Positions 7,838 to 17,093 of a DNA stretch of 64,000 nucleotides are shown piece after piece (position 1 is the stretch's first letter; each line of letters starts with the position of its first letter). The notes under the pieces were generated by a model that searched no databases, was not told where the DNA came from, and saw only the letters and a program-made list of their open reading frames with translations. Source of the stretch: Methylocystis sp. Sn-Cys (GTDB taxonomy: Bacteria; Pseudomonadota; Alphaproteobacteria; Rhizobiales; Beijerinckiaceae); contig NZ_JAERVJ010000006.1 in NCBI RefSeq assembly GCF_016745395.1, positions 62,001 through 126,000 of the forward strand, read 5' to 3'. Both the position numbers and the translations under genes were made by a program.

Positions 7838-9433
7838 TCAAGATTCTAAGCAGTATGTTCTGCCTGTTTTGAGCAGTCGCGGCGTAAGCCGATCGGCAAG
7901 CCGAAACGCCGCCATCAGTAACATCATTGTCGGGTTTGCGCCTCCGCCAGTGGGAAAAGCCGACGTTGAGAGGACGCTCAGATTCGGGATGGCGAATGTT
8001 TGGAGGTTTTTATCGACCACGCCGGTCGTTGGACTTTTCCCCATCCTGGTCGAGCCTCCAGGGTGATAGACGCCTCCTCCCGACGCCAGCTCTTCGAGAA
8101 TCGTCGCTTGTGGCTTGATCTCGAATCTGGCGACCGAGGCGAGTGCGCTTGCCTCCCAGAAGCGCACGAAATGTTCGGTCAATATGGCGGCGTTACGGGC
8201 GTCTTCGTCACTTGGACGCCAATCTATCTCGGCGAGAGGATTCCCAAAGAAATCCCCTCGCTCGGAGGAAAGTGTGATCCGGTTTCTCGCGAGGGGGGTC
8301 TGCTCGATAACCATCTCGAGTTGGTGAGTCGCGCCTGGCGGATAGAGAAGGCGTTTCTCCGCCATGCGCCACCAGACTGCGCGGGCAAACCAGGGCAGTT
8401 GGGACGCCAGGAGCAATAAATCGCTCGTGGAAGGAAATCGTCCCTCTTGTCGCGCGCCGACGATTCCACGTAAGGCGTCCAAACCATTTTGCGAATGAGA
8501 AGCAAAGGAAATATGCGCAAAGCCGGTGCACGAACCAAGCCTTTTGCGTAGCTTCGGGTTCGGCTCGAGACGAAGAAATCTGAGCATCTTGTGTTCGAAG
8601 CGGATTCCCGCGGTTCGGTTCAAAGCGCGATCGTCACAGACCTGTATTCGGGCCGTCGGCGCCGCGAGATGGTCGTGGAAAAAACGGCCGAGGATGTTGT
8701 CGGGAGCAAAGATTCTGTGCCCGTAGCGCCGGTCCAAAAGGAGGAGAATGCGCGTGCTCTCGATGGCGCCGGCGGCGACGACAACTTCCCGCGCTTTCAC
8801 GGAAAGGAGCCGGCCATTCAAACTCCTCGCGCAAACGGTTTCCATGCGTCCGCTAGAGTCGAGAGAGAAATCACTGACTGTGGCGCCGAGCCATATCTGC
8901 GGACCGCTTTCGCGTTCGAGCTCCTTACGCAAAAGATTCGCCGTGTTTCGATTGGAGACCGGTATGGCCTTGGCAAGGCGGGGTATGAAATCGAGCTGAG
9001 CGGCCTCCTTATGGCCGACCACTTCGGGCGCCTCGTATGGGCCCTCACTGACGCCAAACAGTTGTTCGACGTCCCCCTGGTAGCGGGTGAAGGCTTCCAC
9101 GCCGACGGGCCATATGGCGTCCCAACCCGCGATGGGATCGGCGTCCTGCGGCAAGAAAGGGATCAGGGCGCCGCCCCATCTGGTGGAGGAGCCCCCGAGG
9201 CAACGGAATCGTCCTTCCTCGGCGCCCTTATAAATAGCCCCAGTTTGGATGACCTCATTGAGAGGGTGCCTGTCTTCCGTCTGCTGTTCTTGACCCGACT
9301 CGACGACGACGACGCGCAAGCCTTTTCGACTAAGGAGAACGGCGATAACGAGACCGACCGTGCCTCCGCCGATAATGGCGACGTCGGCCTCCAACTTTTG
9401 GTCCGCGCTTGATGTCATGAGATTTTGGATCAT
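7838..9433 (-). CDS. GMC family FAD-dependent oxidoreductase
   Basis: The 531-residue protein has an N-terminal Rossmann motif (VAIIGGGTVG, residues 18-27) with the acidic ribose-binding end VVVVESG, the GSSTRWGG segment of GMC enzymes near residue 80, and the C-terminal active-site region YHPGGSTRMG followed by NLSVLSTSAFPTGGGANPT. GMC enzymes oxidise alcohols, sugars or sterols with FAD. No signal peptide is visible, so it is probably cytoplasmic. The substrate is unknown; its place next to an aldo/keto reductase and polysaccharide genes suggests a sugar or polyol. The aldo/keto reductase gene lies 123 bases upstream on the same strand, so the two may be co-transcribed. Confidence 0.85.
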   Translation of the reverse strand: MIQNLMTSSADQKLEADVAIIGGGTVGLVIAVLLSRKGLRVVVVESGQEQQTEDRHPLNEVIQTGAIYKGAEEGRFRCLGGSSTRWGGALIPFLPQDADPIAGWDAIWPVGVEAFTRYQGDVEQLFGVSEGPYEAPEVVGHKEAAQLDFIPRLAKAIPVSNRNTANLLRKELERESGPQIWLGATVSDFSLDSSGRMETVCARSLNGRLLSVKAREVVVAAGAIESTRILLLLDRRYGHRIFAPDNILGRFFHDHLAAPTARIQVCDDRALNRTAGIRFEHKMLRFLRLEPNPKLRKRLGSCTGFAHISFASHSQNGLDALRGIVGARQEGRFPSTSDLLLLASQLPWFARAVWWRMAEKRLLYPPGATHQLEMVIEQTPLARNRITLSSERGDFFGNPLAEIDWRPSDEDARNAAILTEHFVRFWEASALASVARFEIKPQATILEELASGGGVYHPGGSTRMGKSPTTGVVDKNLQTFAIPNLSVLSTSAFPTGGGANPTMMLLMAAFRLADRLTPRLLKTGRTYCLES

Positions 9434-9556
9434 CGCGACACTCTCCAGCGCGTTTTGGCTCGCATGGGATCATGCGAGCGATGAGAAAGCGCGCAGATTA
9501 AAAAACGTGGAGCGCATACCTTTCGCAAAAGCCTAGCACCTTTTGCGCAATGCGCT

Positions 9557-10390
9557 CTAAGAGGCGCACGCGACCGCTGCGGTCGCGTCGTGCTTATCGA
9601 CGGCGCTCACGAGACCGCCGATTCGCTCCGGCCGCCCTGTCGATACGAGGATGCATCCGGCGGAATTTCGTCGCAGCGCGCCTGCGAGCGCTTTTTCCGC
9701 GCAAAAATTCGGATGACGCTTCGCTTCAGAAAAATAGCCGAAGGTGATCTGAAGGGGGCGGCCGGCTTGGATCAAGACGTCTGCTTCGCGGCCCTCGACG
9801 CTGTCGCTACATTGTACGATCTTGGCGAGCGGCGACTCGCTGGCAAGAAATGGCGCAAGCCGTCCCGCTTCACATGCAATTCCGAAATTCGCCACGCGAT
9901 CCCGCTCGCATTCGAGCCACCGAAGCCACTCGTCGGCGGCCAGCAGATGGGCGTGAGGTTCGTGCAGCAGATAGAGATCGACACGCTCCCTACCCAGCCG
10001 CCTTAAGCTTCCGTCGAGGGATCTTCGCGCTCGATCGACACTCCAATCCACGGTCTTCTTGCAAAGGGATGGTAAGATTTTTCCTACGCCTTTCCGAAGC
10101 GCTACAGAAATGGGCGTCTGATCTTCACCCCCTGCTGTGTAAATCCCAACTTTCGTCGCAACCGTCGCGTCTGGATGCGAAGCCAGGATTGCTCGCAAGT
10201 CGCTCTCCGCGATGCCGCTTCCATAAGAGGGCGCCGTGTCGAAATGCGTGATTCCCGAATCATAGGCCGCCGCGAGAAGACGATGACGCGCGGACGTCGA
10301 GCCTATGGAGCGCAGGCTAAAAAGCCGACCTGTGCCAAATCCGATCCTCGATAGACGCAAATTGGTCCCGTCGAGCAAGACGTTTCGCAT
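9557..10390 (-). CDS. aldo/keto reductase
   Basis: The 277-residue protein carries the complete catalytic tetrad of the family: Asp51 and Tyr56 in HFDTAPSYGSG, Lys80 in VATKVGIY, and His143 in LYLLHEPH. It is shorter than the usual 310-340 residues because the C-terminal cofactor loop region is abbreviated, although the segment LVSTGRPERIGG near residue 250 still resembles the NADPH-binding end. It would reduce a carbonyl with NADPH in the cytoplasm; the substrate is not evident. It is the upstream partner of the GMC oxidoreductase gene. The last codons form a perfect GC-rich hairpin (ACGCGACCG arms) that overlaps the stop but has no U-run. Confidence 0.82.
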   Translation of the reverse strand: MRNVLLDGTNLRLSRIGFGTGRLFSLRSIGSTSARHRLLAAAYDSGITHFDTAPSYGSGIAESDLRAILASHPDATVATKVGIYTAGGEDQTPISVALRKGVGKILPSLCKKTVDWSVDRARRSLDGSLRRLGRERVDLYLLHEPHAHLLAADEWLRWLECERDRVANFGIACEAGRLAPFLASESPLAKIVQCSDSVEGREADVLIQAGRPLQITFGYFSEAKRHPNFCAEKALAGALRRNSAGCILVSTGRPERIGGLVSAVDKHDATAAVACAS

Positions 10391-10789
10391 GGGCTAGGCC
10401 TCAACAACGCGGTTGGAAGCATGACAAGCTACCGCGCCATTGGCGCGAGTGGTTGCCTGGCTGCATGGGATTGGTTCGCGCCCCCTCGCGGTCATAGCTG
10501 ACGAGGGATCATGTCCCCGGCTTGCGTGCAGCCGCTCATCCTTGTGGTTTCCAGCCCTCTGTTTGCACGCTCGTCACCCCGGTCGCGAGGATACTAATCC
10601 GATAGCGCAGGAAAACTCAGCGAGCATCCGTGCTACCCCAAAATCGCGCACCCGCTTCTTCGAACAACCGAAAGCACGGCCTCCATGAAACGCCAGTTAT
10701 CCTTGCCGCTGCGCCCGGGATCGCTAGCTTGCCCGAACGCAGCGGCTCCATCTGCGCCCACGCGGCGCGCGCCAAATCCGTGACGGGTT
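10391..10789. other. intergenic region, no gene recognised
   Basis: About 400 bases between the aldo/keto reductase start and the aldehyde dehydrogenase stop, both on the minus strand. It should hold the promoter of the reductase. No frame in it resembles a known protein, and I see no clear terminator. Confidence 0.45.
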
Positions 10790-12307
10790 CTAGAAGAAAC
10801 CAACCTTGTTCGGATTGTAGGAGACCAGCAGGTTCTTCGTCTGCTGGTAGTGACCGAGCATCATATGGTGGTTCTCGCGGCCTACGCCCGATTGCTTGTA
10901 GCCGCCGAAGGCGGCATGGGCAGGATAGGCGTGGTAGCAATTGGTCCAAACGCGTCCTGCCTGAATGGCGCGGCCCATTTGATAAGCGCGGTTGACGTTG
11001 CGCGTCCAAACGCCAGCGCCGAGGCCGAAGATCGTGTCATTGGCGATCTCCACTGCTTCTTCGTCGGTGTCGAACGTCGTGACGGAAAGGACCGGACCGA
11101 AAATCTCTTCCTGGAAAATGCGCATCTTGTTGTGGCCACGCAGCACTGTCGGCTGCACATAATTGCCGCCCGCGAGATCGTCTGGCAGCTCCGCCTTGCC
11201 GCCGCCGATCAGTAGTTCAGCGCCTTCCTTCCGGCCGATGTCGATATAGGAGAGGATCTTGTCCATCTGTTCGCGAGAGGCCTGCGCGCCGACCATCGTC
11301 TTCTCGTCGAGCGGATCGCCCTGCACAATCGCGCCCACGCGCTTCAGGGCCTTTTCCATGAAGGCGTCATAGATGTTCCGCTGCACGAGCGCGCGGCTAG
11401 GACAGGTGCATATCTCGCCCTGGTTCAACGCGAACATGACGAAGCCTTCCAACGCCTTGTCGAGGAAAGCGTCGTCCTCGGCCATCACATCGGCAAAGAA
11501 AATATTGGGCGACTTGCCGCCGAGCTCCAGGGTCGCGGGGATCAAACTATCGGCCGCATAGCCGGCGATCAGGCGGCCCGTCGACGTCTCGCCGGTGAAG
11601 GCGATCTTGGCGATCCGTTTGGAAGATGCAAGCGGCTTACCGGCCTCGACGCCAAAGCCATTGACGATATTCACGACGCCCGGCGGCAATAGGTCGGCGA
11701 CGAGCTCCGCCCAGATCAAAATGGAAAGTGGCGTCACCTCCGCCGGCTTGAGGACGACGCAATTGCCGGCGGCGAGCGCAGGGGCGAGCTTCCACGCCGC
11801 CATCAATAGCGGGAAATTCCAAGGGATAATCTGACCGACGACGCCGAGCGGCTCGTGAAAATGATAGGCGATAGTATCCTGATCGATCTCCGAAAGGCCT
11901 CCTTCCTGCGCGCGTATTGCCGAGGCGAAATAGCGAAAGTGATCAATCGCCAGCGGCACGTCGGCTTTGGTGGTTTCTCGGATCGGCTTACCGTTGTCCC
12001 AGCTCTCGGCTTCGGCAAGGATCGTGAGATTCTGCTCCATGCGGTCGGCGATCCGGTTCAGAACGCGCGCGCGTTCGGCGACGCTGGTTCTGCCCCAGGA
12101 GTCTTTTGCCGCATGGGCGGCGTCGAGCGCCAGCTCTATGTCCGCTGCGTCAGATCGTGGGATTTCGCAGAGGATTTGCCCGTTGACCGGCGACGGATTC
12201 TGGAAATGTCGGCCATTCGCCGACTCGACCCATCGGCCACCAATAAAGTTCCCGTAATGCTCTTTGAATTTGGGTTGAATCGAACGGATGAAGGCTGGTT
12301 TGTTCAT
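10790..12307 (-). CDS. NAD-dependent aldehyde dehydrogenase (ExaC/AldB-like)
   Basis: This 505-residue protein is full length for the aldehyde dehydrogenase family. Visible motifs are the cofactor-binding [28 protein letters not shown], the catalytic base Glu261 in LELGGKSP and the nucleophile Cys300 in [13 protein letters not shown]. The TCPSR context is that of the acetaldehyde dehydrogenases that work with PQQ alcohol dehydrogenases (ExaC/AldA type). It would oxidise acetaldehyde or a similar short aldehyde to the acid in the cytoplasm. The upstream gene on the same strand encodes an AcoR-like regulator, and a TGTCGCAA palindrome lies 105 bases upstream of the start. Regulation by that protein is therefore likely. 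Xenobiotic or methanol-side aldehydes are alternatives. Confidence 0.9.
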   Translation of the reverse strand: MNKPAFIRSIQPKFKEHYGNFIGGRWVESANGRHFQNPSPVNGQILCEIPRSDAADIELALDAAHAAKDSWGRTSVAERARVLNRIADRMEQNLTILAEAESWDNGKPIRETTKADVPLAIDHFRYFASAIRAQEGGLSEIDQDTIAYHFHEPLGVVGQIIPWNFPLLMAAWKLAPALAAGNCVVLKPAEVTPLSILIWAELVADLLPPGVVNIVNGFGVEAGKPLASSKRIAKIAFTGETSTGRLIAGYAADSLIPATLELGGKSPNIFFADVMAEDDAFLDKALEGFVMFALNQGEICTCPSRALVQRNIYDAFMEKALKRVGAIVQGDPLDEKTMVGAQASREQMDKILSYIDIGRKEGAELLIGGGKAELPDDLAGGNYVQPTVLRGHNKMRIFQEEIFGPVLSVTTFDTDEEAVEIANDTIFGLGAGVWTRNVNRAYQMGRAIQAGRVWTNCYHAYPAHAAFGGYKQSGVGRENHHMMLGHYQQTKNLLVSYNPNKVGFF

Positions 12308-12412
12308 GGGGGTTTCCTCGGATTATCACACGCCGTTCTCCGGCGTCGCCCGAGGAAATTCTACCTATAGAGCTTCATCCGCTAGCGTCGGACGAAAAGC
12401 CTCAGCGCCGTC

Positions 12413-12430
12413 TGTCGCAATTTTGCGACA
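12413..12430. promoter_or_regulatory. palindromic operator candidate upstream of aldehyde dehydrogenase
   Basis: TGTCGCAATTTTGCGACA has eight-base perfect arms around two bases. A nearly identical 18-mer lies at 13618-13635 upstream of the AcoR-like gene and xoxF. AcoR-type regulators are known to bind TGTC...GACA palindromes, so this is the likely operator; that assignment is inference. Confidence 0.65.
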
Positions 12431-12469
12431 CTCGAGCGCGTTCAATTTTCAAACCCGAACGCACTCGAG
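12431..12469. other. inverted repeat between regulator and aldehyde dehydrogenase genes
   Basis: Directly next to the palindrome, CTCGAGCGCGTTC and GAACGCACTCGAG form a 13-base stem with one mismatch and a 13-base loop. It lies after the AcoR-like stop on the minus strand but has no U-run, so it could be a weak terminator or a protein site. Confidence 0.4.
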
Positions 12470-12515
12470 AGCGTGGCCGCACAAGAGCGGTCATATTCCC
12501 AGTTTTCGGAATTTC

Positions 12516-13484
12516 TCAGTGCGTATTCGAAATGCCGAGCTTGTTCATCTTACGGTGCAGCGTCGCTCGGCTGACGCCGAGCAGCTTAGCCGCGGCCGAG
12601 ACATTACCTTCGGCGCGGGCGAGCGCTCTGCGGACCGCGCCGCGCTCGGCGTCGACAAGCTCCGCCTCCCCGCCGACGCCCGTCGGCAAGAGGAGATCGA
12701 CGGCCGGTAGCTGCGCGGCGATGCGGGCGTCGGAAATATCGAGCTCCAGTCGCGCTGACCGGGTCGCGCCGATAATGAGATCGTGGCGATCCACCGCGAG
12801 CAGCGAGGCGCCATTGCGGCCGGCGCTCGGCGACAAGACAATGCGGGCGTCGGCGAAGAATTGACGGAAATTCAAAGCTTCGATCGCTCGCGCGGCGTCG
12901 GCCAGGGCCACCGCGACGAGGCCGATCAGCCCCTCGGATTTGATTTCTCGGCCGCAGGAAACGTCCAGAGCAGCGGCAAGCCGGCCTTGATGATCGTAAA
13001 TGGGCGCAACGGTGCAGCTCAAGCCGGTATGACGGGCGCGGAAGTGCTGGTCGCGATGAATCGTGAGCGCGCGGGCTTCCGCGAGGCAAGTGCCGATGCC
13101 ATTCGTGCCCTCGCGCGCCTCGCTCCACATCGCCCCGAGCCGCAGACCCCAGCCTTGAAAGACAGCCTCGTCGGCGCCGCGCCCTTCGATCGGCACGCCA
13201 TCCTTGTTGGTCAGCAACACGCAGCAACCAAGCTCGGCGACGGCGCCGAACAGCCGATCGATTGGGGCTTGCGCGACCCGCGCCAGGGGCTCCAGCTCTT
13301 CGCGCGCCTGGCGCAGCTCGGCTTCAGTGAGGACATCTGGCGCGCGGCTCTGACCGGGGTCGAGCCCGTATACCGTCATCGAGCGGCGCCAGCTCGCGGC
13401 GATCGCCGACGTCGCCGGCGCGATCTCATTCTGGACGACCGAGCGCACCAAATCCGTGTGCGTATGTGGGATCCGCCCCTCCAT
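12516..13484 (-). CDS. AcoR-like GAF-domain regulator lacking the AAA+ domain
   Basis: The 322-residue protein starts with the AcoR-type segment AIAASWRRSM, continues with a GAF-like sensor domain (about residues 70-200, including MWSEAREGTNGIGTCLAEAR and HTGLSCTVAPIYDHQGRL), and ends in a Fis-type helix-turn-helix (RALARAEGNVSAAAKLLGVS, then RATLHRKMNKLG). The sigma-54-contacting AAA+ module, with its GAFTGA loop and Walker motifs, is absent between GAF and HTH; the family's usual length is about 600-660. It must therefore act without sigma-54 remodelling, as a repressor or sigma-70 activator. It lies between the aldehyde dehydrogenase gene (same strand, downstream) and divergent xoxF, and the promoter gaps of both contain the same palindrome. 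Confidence 0.82.
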   Translation of the reverse strand: MEGRIPHTHTDLVRSVVQNEIAPATSAIAASWRRSMTVYGLDPGQSRAPDVLTEAELRQAREELEPLARVAQAPIDRLFGAVAELGCCVLLTNKDGVPIEGRGADEAVFQGWGLRLGAMWSEAREGTNGIGTCLAEARALTIHRDQHFRARHTGLSCTVAPIYDHQGRLAAALDVSCGREIKSEGLIGLVAVALADAARAIEALNFRQFFADARIVLSPSAGRNGASLLAVDRHDLIIGATRSARLELDISDARIAAQLPAVDLLLPTGVGGEAELVDAERGAVRRALARAEGNVSAAAKLLGVSRATLHRKMNKLGISNTH

Positions 13485-13617
13485 CGAAGGTCTCCGGGAA
13501 AAGAAGAAGAAACGAGTATAAGCGCTTTCTCAGCGAGATGCACGCCGCTCCACCGCAGACGTCGACGCTCCGCGCGCGGTAGGAAACCGCCTTGCATTCC
13601 GGATCGGTGCGAAAAAT

Positions 13618-13635
13618 CGTCGCAGAATTGCGACA
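13618..13635. promoter_or_regulatory. second copy of the AcoR-type palindrome, regulator/xoxF gap
   Basis: CGTCGCAGAATTGCGACA keeps the TTGCGACA arm and differs from the 12413 copy at only a few positions. It lies 134 bases upstream of the regulator start and about 190 upstream of xoxF, so it could serve autoregulation, xoxF control or both. Confidence 0.6.
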
Positions 13636-13739
13636 CACGGCGTTTCATTGCTTCGCCCCCCACTAGCGGTCGGCGCCGCCTTGTTTGAAATTCCCTTGGC
13701 ACGAGCCGGCAATACGGTCCTCTGCTCCTCCCCGCGATA

Positions 13740-13771
13740 GACAGCGCACGTTCTCCCAGGCGTGCGCTGTC
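13740..13771 (+). promoter_or_regulatory. perfect 11-base inverted repeat 55 bases upstream of xoxF
   Basis: GACAGCGCACG and CGTGCGCTGTC flank a 10-base loop, ending 54 bases before the xoxF ATG. There is no U-run after it. It may be a stable 5'-leader hairpin or a binding site for a dimeric regulator; lanthanide- or methanol-dependent control is speculation. Confidence 0.55.
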
Positions 13772-13825
13772 GATCCATCTGAGAGAGAGCCGCTTTCAAA
13801 AGATGCCGGGCCATGGAGGAAAGCC

Positions 13826-15724
13826 ATGAACAAGTTCTTGGTGTCGTCGTCTCTTACAATGCTGGCGCTCGCTTTAAGCAACGACGTATGCGCCGACGAG
13901 TTGCTCGAGCTGCAAAAGGACCCGACACAGTGGGTGTCGCCCACGGGGGATTACGCCAATCTCCGCCATTCGGCCCTCAAGAAAATCACGACGGAAAACG
14001 TCGGCAAGCTCGTCGTCGATTGGCAGTTCTCGACCGGCGTATTGCGGGGCCATGAAGGCGCCCCGCTGGTGATCCATAACATCAAGATACCTGCCGAGGA
14101 AAAGGACGGCGTGGTCGTCAAGCAAGCTTACACGACCGACGTCATGTATCTGCATACGCCTTTCCCCAATGTCGTCTACGCCCTCGACCTTAAGGACCGC
14201 GACCACAAGATCATTTGGAAATATGCGCCGCAGCAGGACGCCTCGGTCATTCCGGTGATGTGCTGCGACACCGTGAACCGCGGCCTCGCCTATGGCGACG
14301 GCAAAATCTTCCTGGCGCAGGCCGATACGACGCTCGTCGCTCTCGACGCCGCGACAGGCGCTTCGTCGGGCGCGACCAAAGACAAGCCGATCTGGTCGGT
14401 TAAATTCGGCGATCCTTCGAAAGGCGAAACGTCAACCGCCGCGCCGCATATTTTCAAGGATAAGGTTGTCGTCGGCAACGCCGGCGGCGAATATGGCGTG
14501 CGGGGCCAGATCAGCGCCTATGAAATCAAGACCGGCAGACTGATATGGCGCGGCTATTCGACGGGTCCGGACAGCGACACGCTGATCGACCCTGAAAAGA
14601 CGACGCATCTCGGTAAGCCCGTGGGCAAGGACTCCGGGATCAATAGCTGGCAGGGCGATCAGTGGAAGTTGGGTGGCGGAACGACCTGGGGGTGGTACAG
14701 CTATGATCCGGAGCTGAACCTCATTTACTATGGCACGGGCAATCCTTCGACCTGGAATCCGTTGCAGCGGCCCGGCGACAATCGTTGGTCCATGACGCTA
14801 TGGGCGCGCGATCTCGACACCGGCAAGGCGCGTTGGCTCTACCAGACGACCCCCCACGACCAGTGGGACTATGACGCCGTCAATGAGCTTCTGTTGGTCG
14901 ATCAGGAGATCGGCGGGAAGAAAGTGAAGACGGCTGTCCACTTCGACCGCAATGGTTTCGGCTACACTCTCGATCGCGTCAACGGCGATCTGCTCGTTGC
15001 GGAAAAATTCGATCCGGCTGTCAATTGGGCGACCAGGATCGACATGGACAAATCGTCGAAGACCTACGGCCGGCCAATTCTCGACGAAAGATTTTCGCCC
15101 GAAAAGAATGGCGAAGACGTGACGACGCAAGGCGCCTGCCCGACGACGCTCGGCTCCAAAGACGAGCAGCCCGCGAGCTACGACCCGAACACGGGGCTTT
15201 TCCTTGTTCCGACAAACCATGTCTGCATGGATTTCGAGCCGTTTCGCGTGAGCTACTCGGCTGGTCAGCCCTATGTCGGCGCCTCGGTGGAAATGTTCCC
15301 TGCCGACCGCGACAAGGGGCAGACGCACACGGGCAATTTCATCGCCTGGGACGCCAGGAAGGGAAAGATCGTGTGGTCGAATAAGGAGCAGTTCTCCGCG
15401 TGGTCGGGGGCGGTCTCCACCGACGGCGGCGTGACGTTCTACGGCACGCTCGAAGGCTATCTCAAGGCGGTCGACACCAAGACCGGCAAGGAGCTCTACA
15501 AGCACAAGACGCCTTCCGGCATCATTGGCAATGTCATCACTTATGAGGTCGAGGGGAAACAATATGTCGCGGTGTTATCGGGCGTCGGCGGTTGGGCCGG
15601 CATCGGCCTCGCGGCCGGTCTGACCAAGAGCAACGACGGTCTTGGCGCAGTCGGCAATTATCGCAGCCTTTCCAATTATACGGCGCTCGGCGGCGTGCTG
15701 ACGGTCTTCTCGATAAGGGAGTAA
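13826..15724 (+). CDS. xoxF: XoxF-type lanthanide-dependent PQQ methanol dehydrogenase
   Basis: The 632-residue preprotein starts at 13826, where GGAGGA lies seven bases upstream and a signal peptide ([23 protein letters not shown]) follows. Visible features are the adjacent cysteines Cys146-Cys147 in [13 protein letters not shown], repeated beta-propeller W motifs, and the active site [11 protein letters not shown], where Asp348 is catalytic and Asp350 is the extra carboxylate diagnostic of lanthanide rather than calcium enzymes. It oxidises methanol in the periplasm with PQQ. An insertion of about 20 residues (near 86-107, containing KIPAEEKDG) and another near 184-190 set it apart from the XoxF5 pattern I know, so the clade is open. 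No xoxG or xoxJ gene is adjacent. A terminator follows. Confidence 0.93.
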   Translation: MNKFLVSSSLTMLALALSNDVCADELLELQKDPTQWVSPTGDYANLRHSALKKITTENVGKLVVDWQFSTGVLRGHEGAPLVIHNIKIPAEEKDGVVVKQAYTTDVMYLHTPFPNVVYALDLKDRDHKIIWKYAPQQDASVIPVMCCDTVNRGLAYGDGKIFLAQADTTLVALDAATGASSGATKDKPIWSVKFGDPSKGETSTAAPHIFKDKVVVGNAGGEYGVRGQISAYEIKTGRLIWRGYSTGPDSDTLIDPEKTTHLGKPVGKDSGINSWQGDQWKLGGGTTWGWYSYDPELNLIYYGTGNPSTWNPLQRPGDNRWSMTLWARDLDTGKARWLYQTTPHDQWDYDAVNELLLVDQEIGGKKVKTAVHFDRNGFGYTLDRVNGDLLVAEKFDPAVNWATRIDMDKSSKTYGRPILDERFSPEKNGEDVTTQGACPTTLGSKDEQPASYDPNTGLFLVPTNHVCMDFEPFRVSYSAGQPYVGASVEMFPADRDKGQTHTGNFIAWDARKGKIVWSNKEQFSAWSGAVSTDGGVTFYGTLEGYLKAVDTKTGKELYKHKTPSGIIGNVITYEVEGKQYVAVLSGVGGWAGIGLAAGLTKSNDGLGAVGNYRSLSNYTALGGVLTVFSIRE

Positions 15725-15753
15725 CGATCCGGATTTACTCCGACTGAGGTCTC

Positions 15754-15796
15754 GCGCCTGGCGCATCCCGTCACGGGACGCCGGGCGCTGTTTTTT
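15754..15796 (+). terminator. rho-independent terminator after xoxF
   Basis: GCGCCTGGC pairs with GCCGGGCGC, an inner TCCCGT/CGGGA stem stacks within, and six Ts follow (15791-15796). It lies 30 bases after the xoxF stop and marks xoxF as monocistronic. Confidence 0.85.
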
Positions 15797-16079
15797 AGGA
15801 AGACGCCGGCTGCGATTTGATCGCTGCTCTTCCTGATGGGCTTCAGTCGCCTTATCGGAGACGCGAACTCGGCCAGCTTTATTCATCCTGCTAGCGACGC
15901 TCGATTTGTAGCCCTATATCCTTGCTCGCCGGGGCGCCCGGCAGCGCTTGCACAGCTCCCCAGAAGGCGCGGCTTACGCCTGCTCTCGCGCGCCCAGAAC
16001 AAAATGATGCGGCGCGGATTGATTTGCGCCCGCCGGTCAGCAAATCTCCTGCGAGCGAACCGATAAAAGAACCGCCCGA

Positions 16080-16646
16080 ATGCCCCACGTTCCAGACGAC
16101 GTTTACTCGAAGCGGACGAGAAGCATCGCTGACAATCTCCAGAAAGAACTAAAGCGTGTCGCTGCCGAAGCGCCGTGGCGACAGGTTCAGGAATTCGTCG
16201 ATTTACTCGGCGTCGCGCAGATCGTTTACGGCCTCGAAGAGGTGGCGTCGCCCGAGGGTAAAGAGGCGGAAATGTTGCGCGCCGCAGCATTGCGTTTCGA
16301 GCGGCTGCTCCACCGCAAACGGGACAGGCTCGCCAGGGAAAATCCTTTTATGACAAAGGACGCCCGCACCCGTTTCGACAGTGATATCGAAGTCGTGCGC
16401 CGCTATACCCATGCCCTCTCCGCAGAAGCGCGGGTCGCGCTGGCCGTCCGCGACGCTTTCGATTGCGCCAATGAATCATATCCAGGAAGCGATAAAATTC
16501 CGACAAGTCTCACTCCCGACGGGCCGCTCATAGCGTTGACTTGCGCCGCGTTGGAGTTCACGCCCGTAAGAGACAAGGCGCCGCAAGCGCTCTGCAAAGC
16601 GCTTGAAAAATGGCCGGTCCTACGACGGCAAAAGAAAGAAGGGTGA
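16080..16646 (+). CDS. hypothetical protein, helix-rich
   Basis: This 188-residue frame encodes a charged, apparently all-helical soluble protein (for example QKELKRVAAEAPWRQVQEFV and LRAAALRFERLLHRKRDRLA) with no signal peptide, membrane segment or motif that I recognise. Codon positions look coding and the frame is clean, but no family can be named. A weak ribosome-binding site (GAACCGCCC) precedes the ATG, so the start is tentative. It lies alone between xoxF and the siderophore operon, on the same strand as both, with more than 350 bases on either side, so it is probably transcribed separately. It could be a diverged regulator of neighbouring genes, but nothing in the sequence shows this. 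Confidence 0.5.
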   Translation: MPHVPDDVYSKRTRSIADNLQKELKRVAAEAPWRQVQEFVDLLGVAQIVYGLEEVASPEGKEAEMLRAAALRFERLLHRKRDRLARENPFMTKDARTRFDSDIEVVRRYTHALSAEARVALAVRDAFDCANESYPGSDKIPTSLTPDGPLIALTCAALEFTPVRDKAPQALCKALEKWPVLRRQKKEG

Positions 16647-17093
16647 GGCGAGACCAAACGCAAAAATGAAGCCGCCCAAAGGAGCGGTCCAAGTCAGAGC
16701 CAGAGAAGCGATCTCCGCGCGCGCGCGAGAACTGAGTGGCCGGTCGCCGCGGCGCAACTCTGCCAGCCCCGGGCAAAGTTGACGCAATGCTGCGCAAACC
16801 TCTTCACGCCATTCACGCGGAGCGCCCGATCGCCGAGCGCATCCAAATTGAAACCCTTCTCAACTGCTTCCTGTAAGGCTTCCAATAGAGACCTCAAATG
16901 CGTTGACGATCTTCAACGCGTGTCGGATGCTTATCGAGATCGATAGCCAATTTCAGCTTAGAGAGCATTGAAGATGAATATGGTCTACAGCTCCTCTTAA
17001 CTCTCATCACTCACGCAAAAACCGCTGAACTCGCGTGCCGGCAGCGCAGCCGAACGCAGCGACATTGTCTTGCGCGTTGCACGGAGCGCACAG
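16647..17093 (+). promoter_or_regulatory. upstream region of the siderophore operon with a block shared with hemP
   Basis: No convincing gene lies in this gap. At 16848 TTGAAA and at 16875 AAGGCTTCCAAT recur with identical 27-base spacing upstream of hemP (31690 and 31717), followed in both by GAGAC and a later GCRTTGAC. The string ATTGAAACCCTTCTCAA (16847-16863) resembles the Irr-type iron control palindrome TTTAGAA-N3-TTCTAAA. An iron-responsive promoter for the operon is the natural reading. Confidence 0.5.

Noticed and set aside
13695-13712. Sigma-54 promoter candidate TTGGCACGAGCCGGCAAT upstream of xoxF
   Set aside because: The spacing between GG and GC is one base short of the -24/-12 rule and the adjacent regulator lacks the sigma-54 contact domain.
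13826-15724. Assignment of the PQQ enzyme as an ethanol dehydrogenase (ExaF/PedH type)
   Set aside because: The CCDTVNRG and [11 protein letters not shown] segments and overall pattern match XoxF methanol dehydrogenases; the nearby aldehyde dehydrogenase alone is not enough to change the call.
16787-16876. 29-codon frame upstream of sbnA
   Set aside because: No ribosome-binding site and no resemblance to a known leader peptide; the region is better explained as a shared promoter block.
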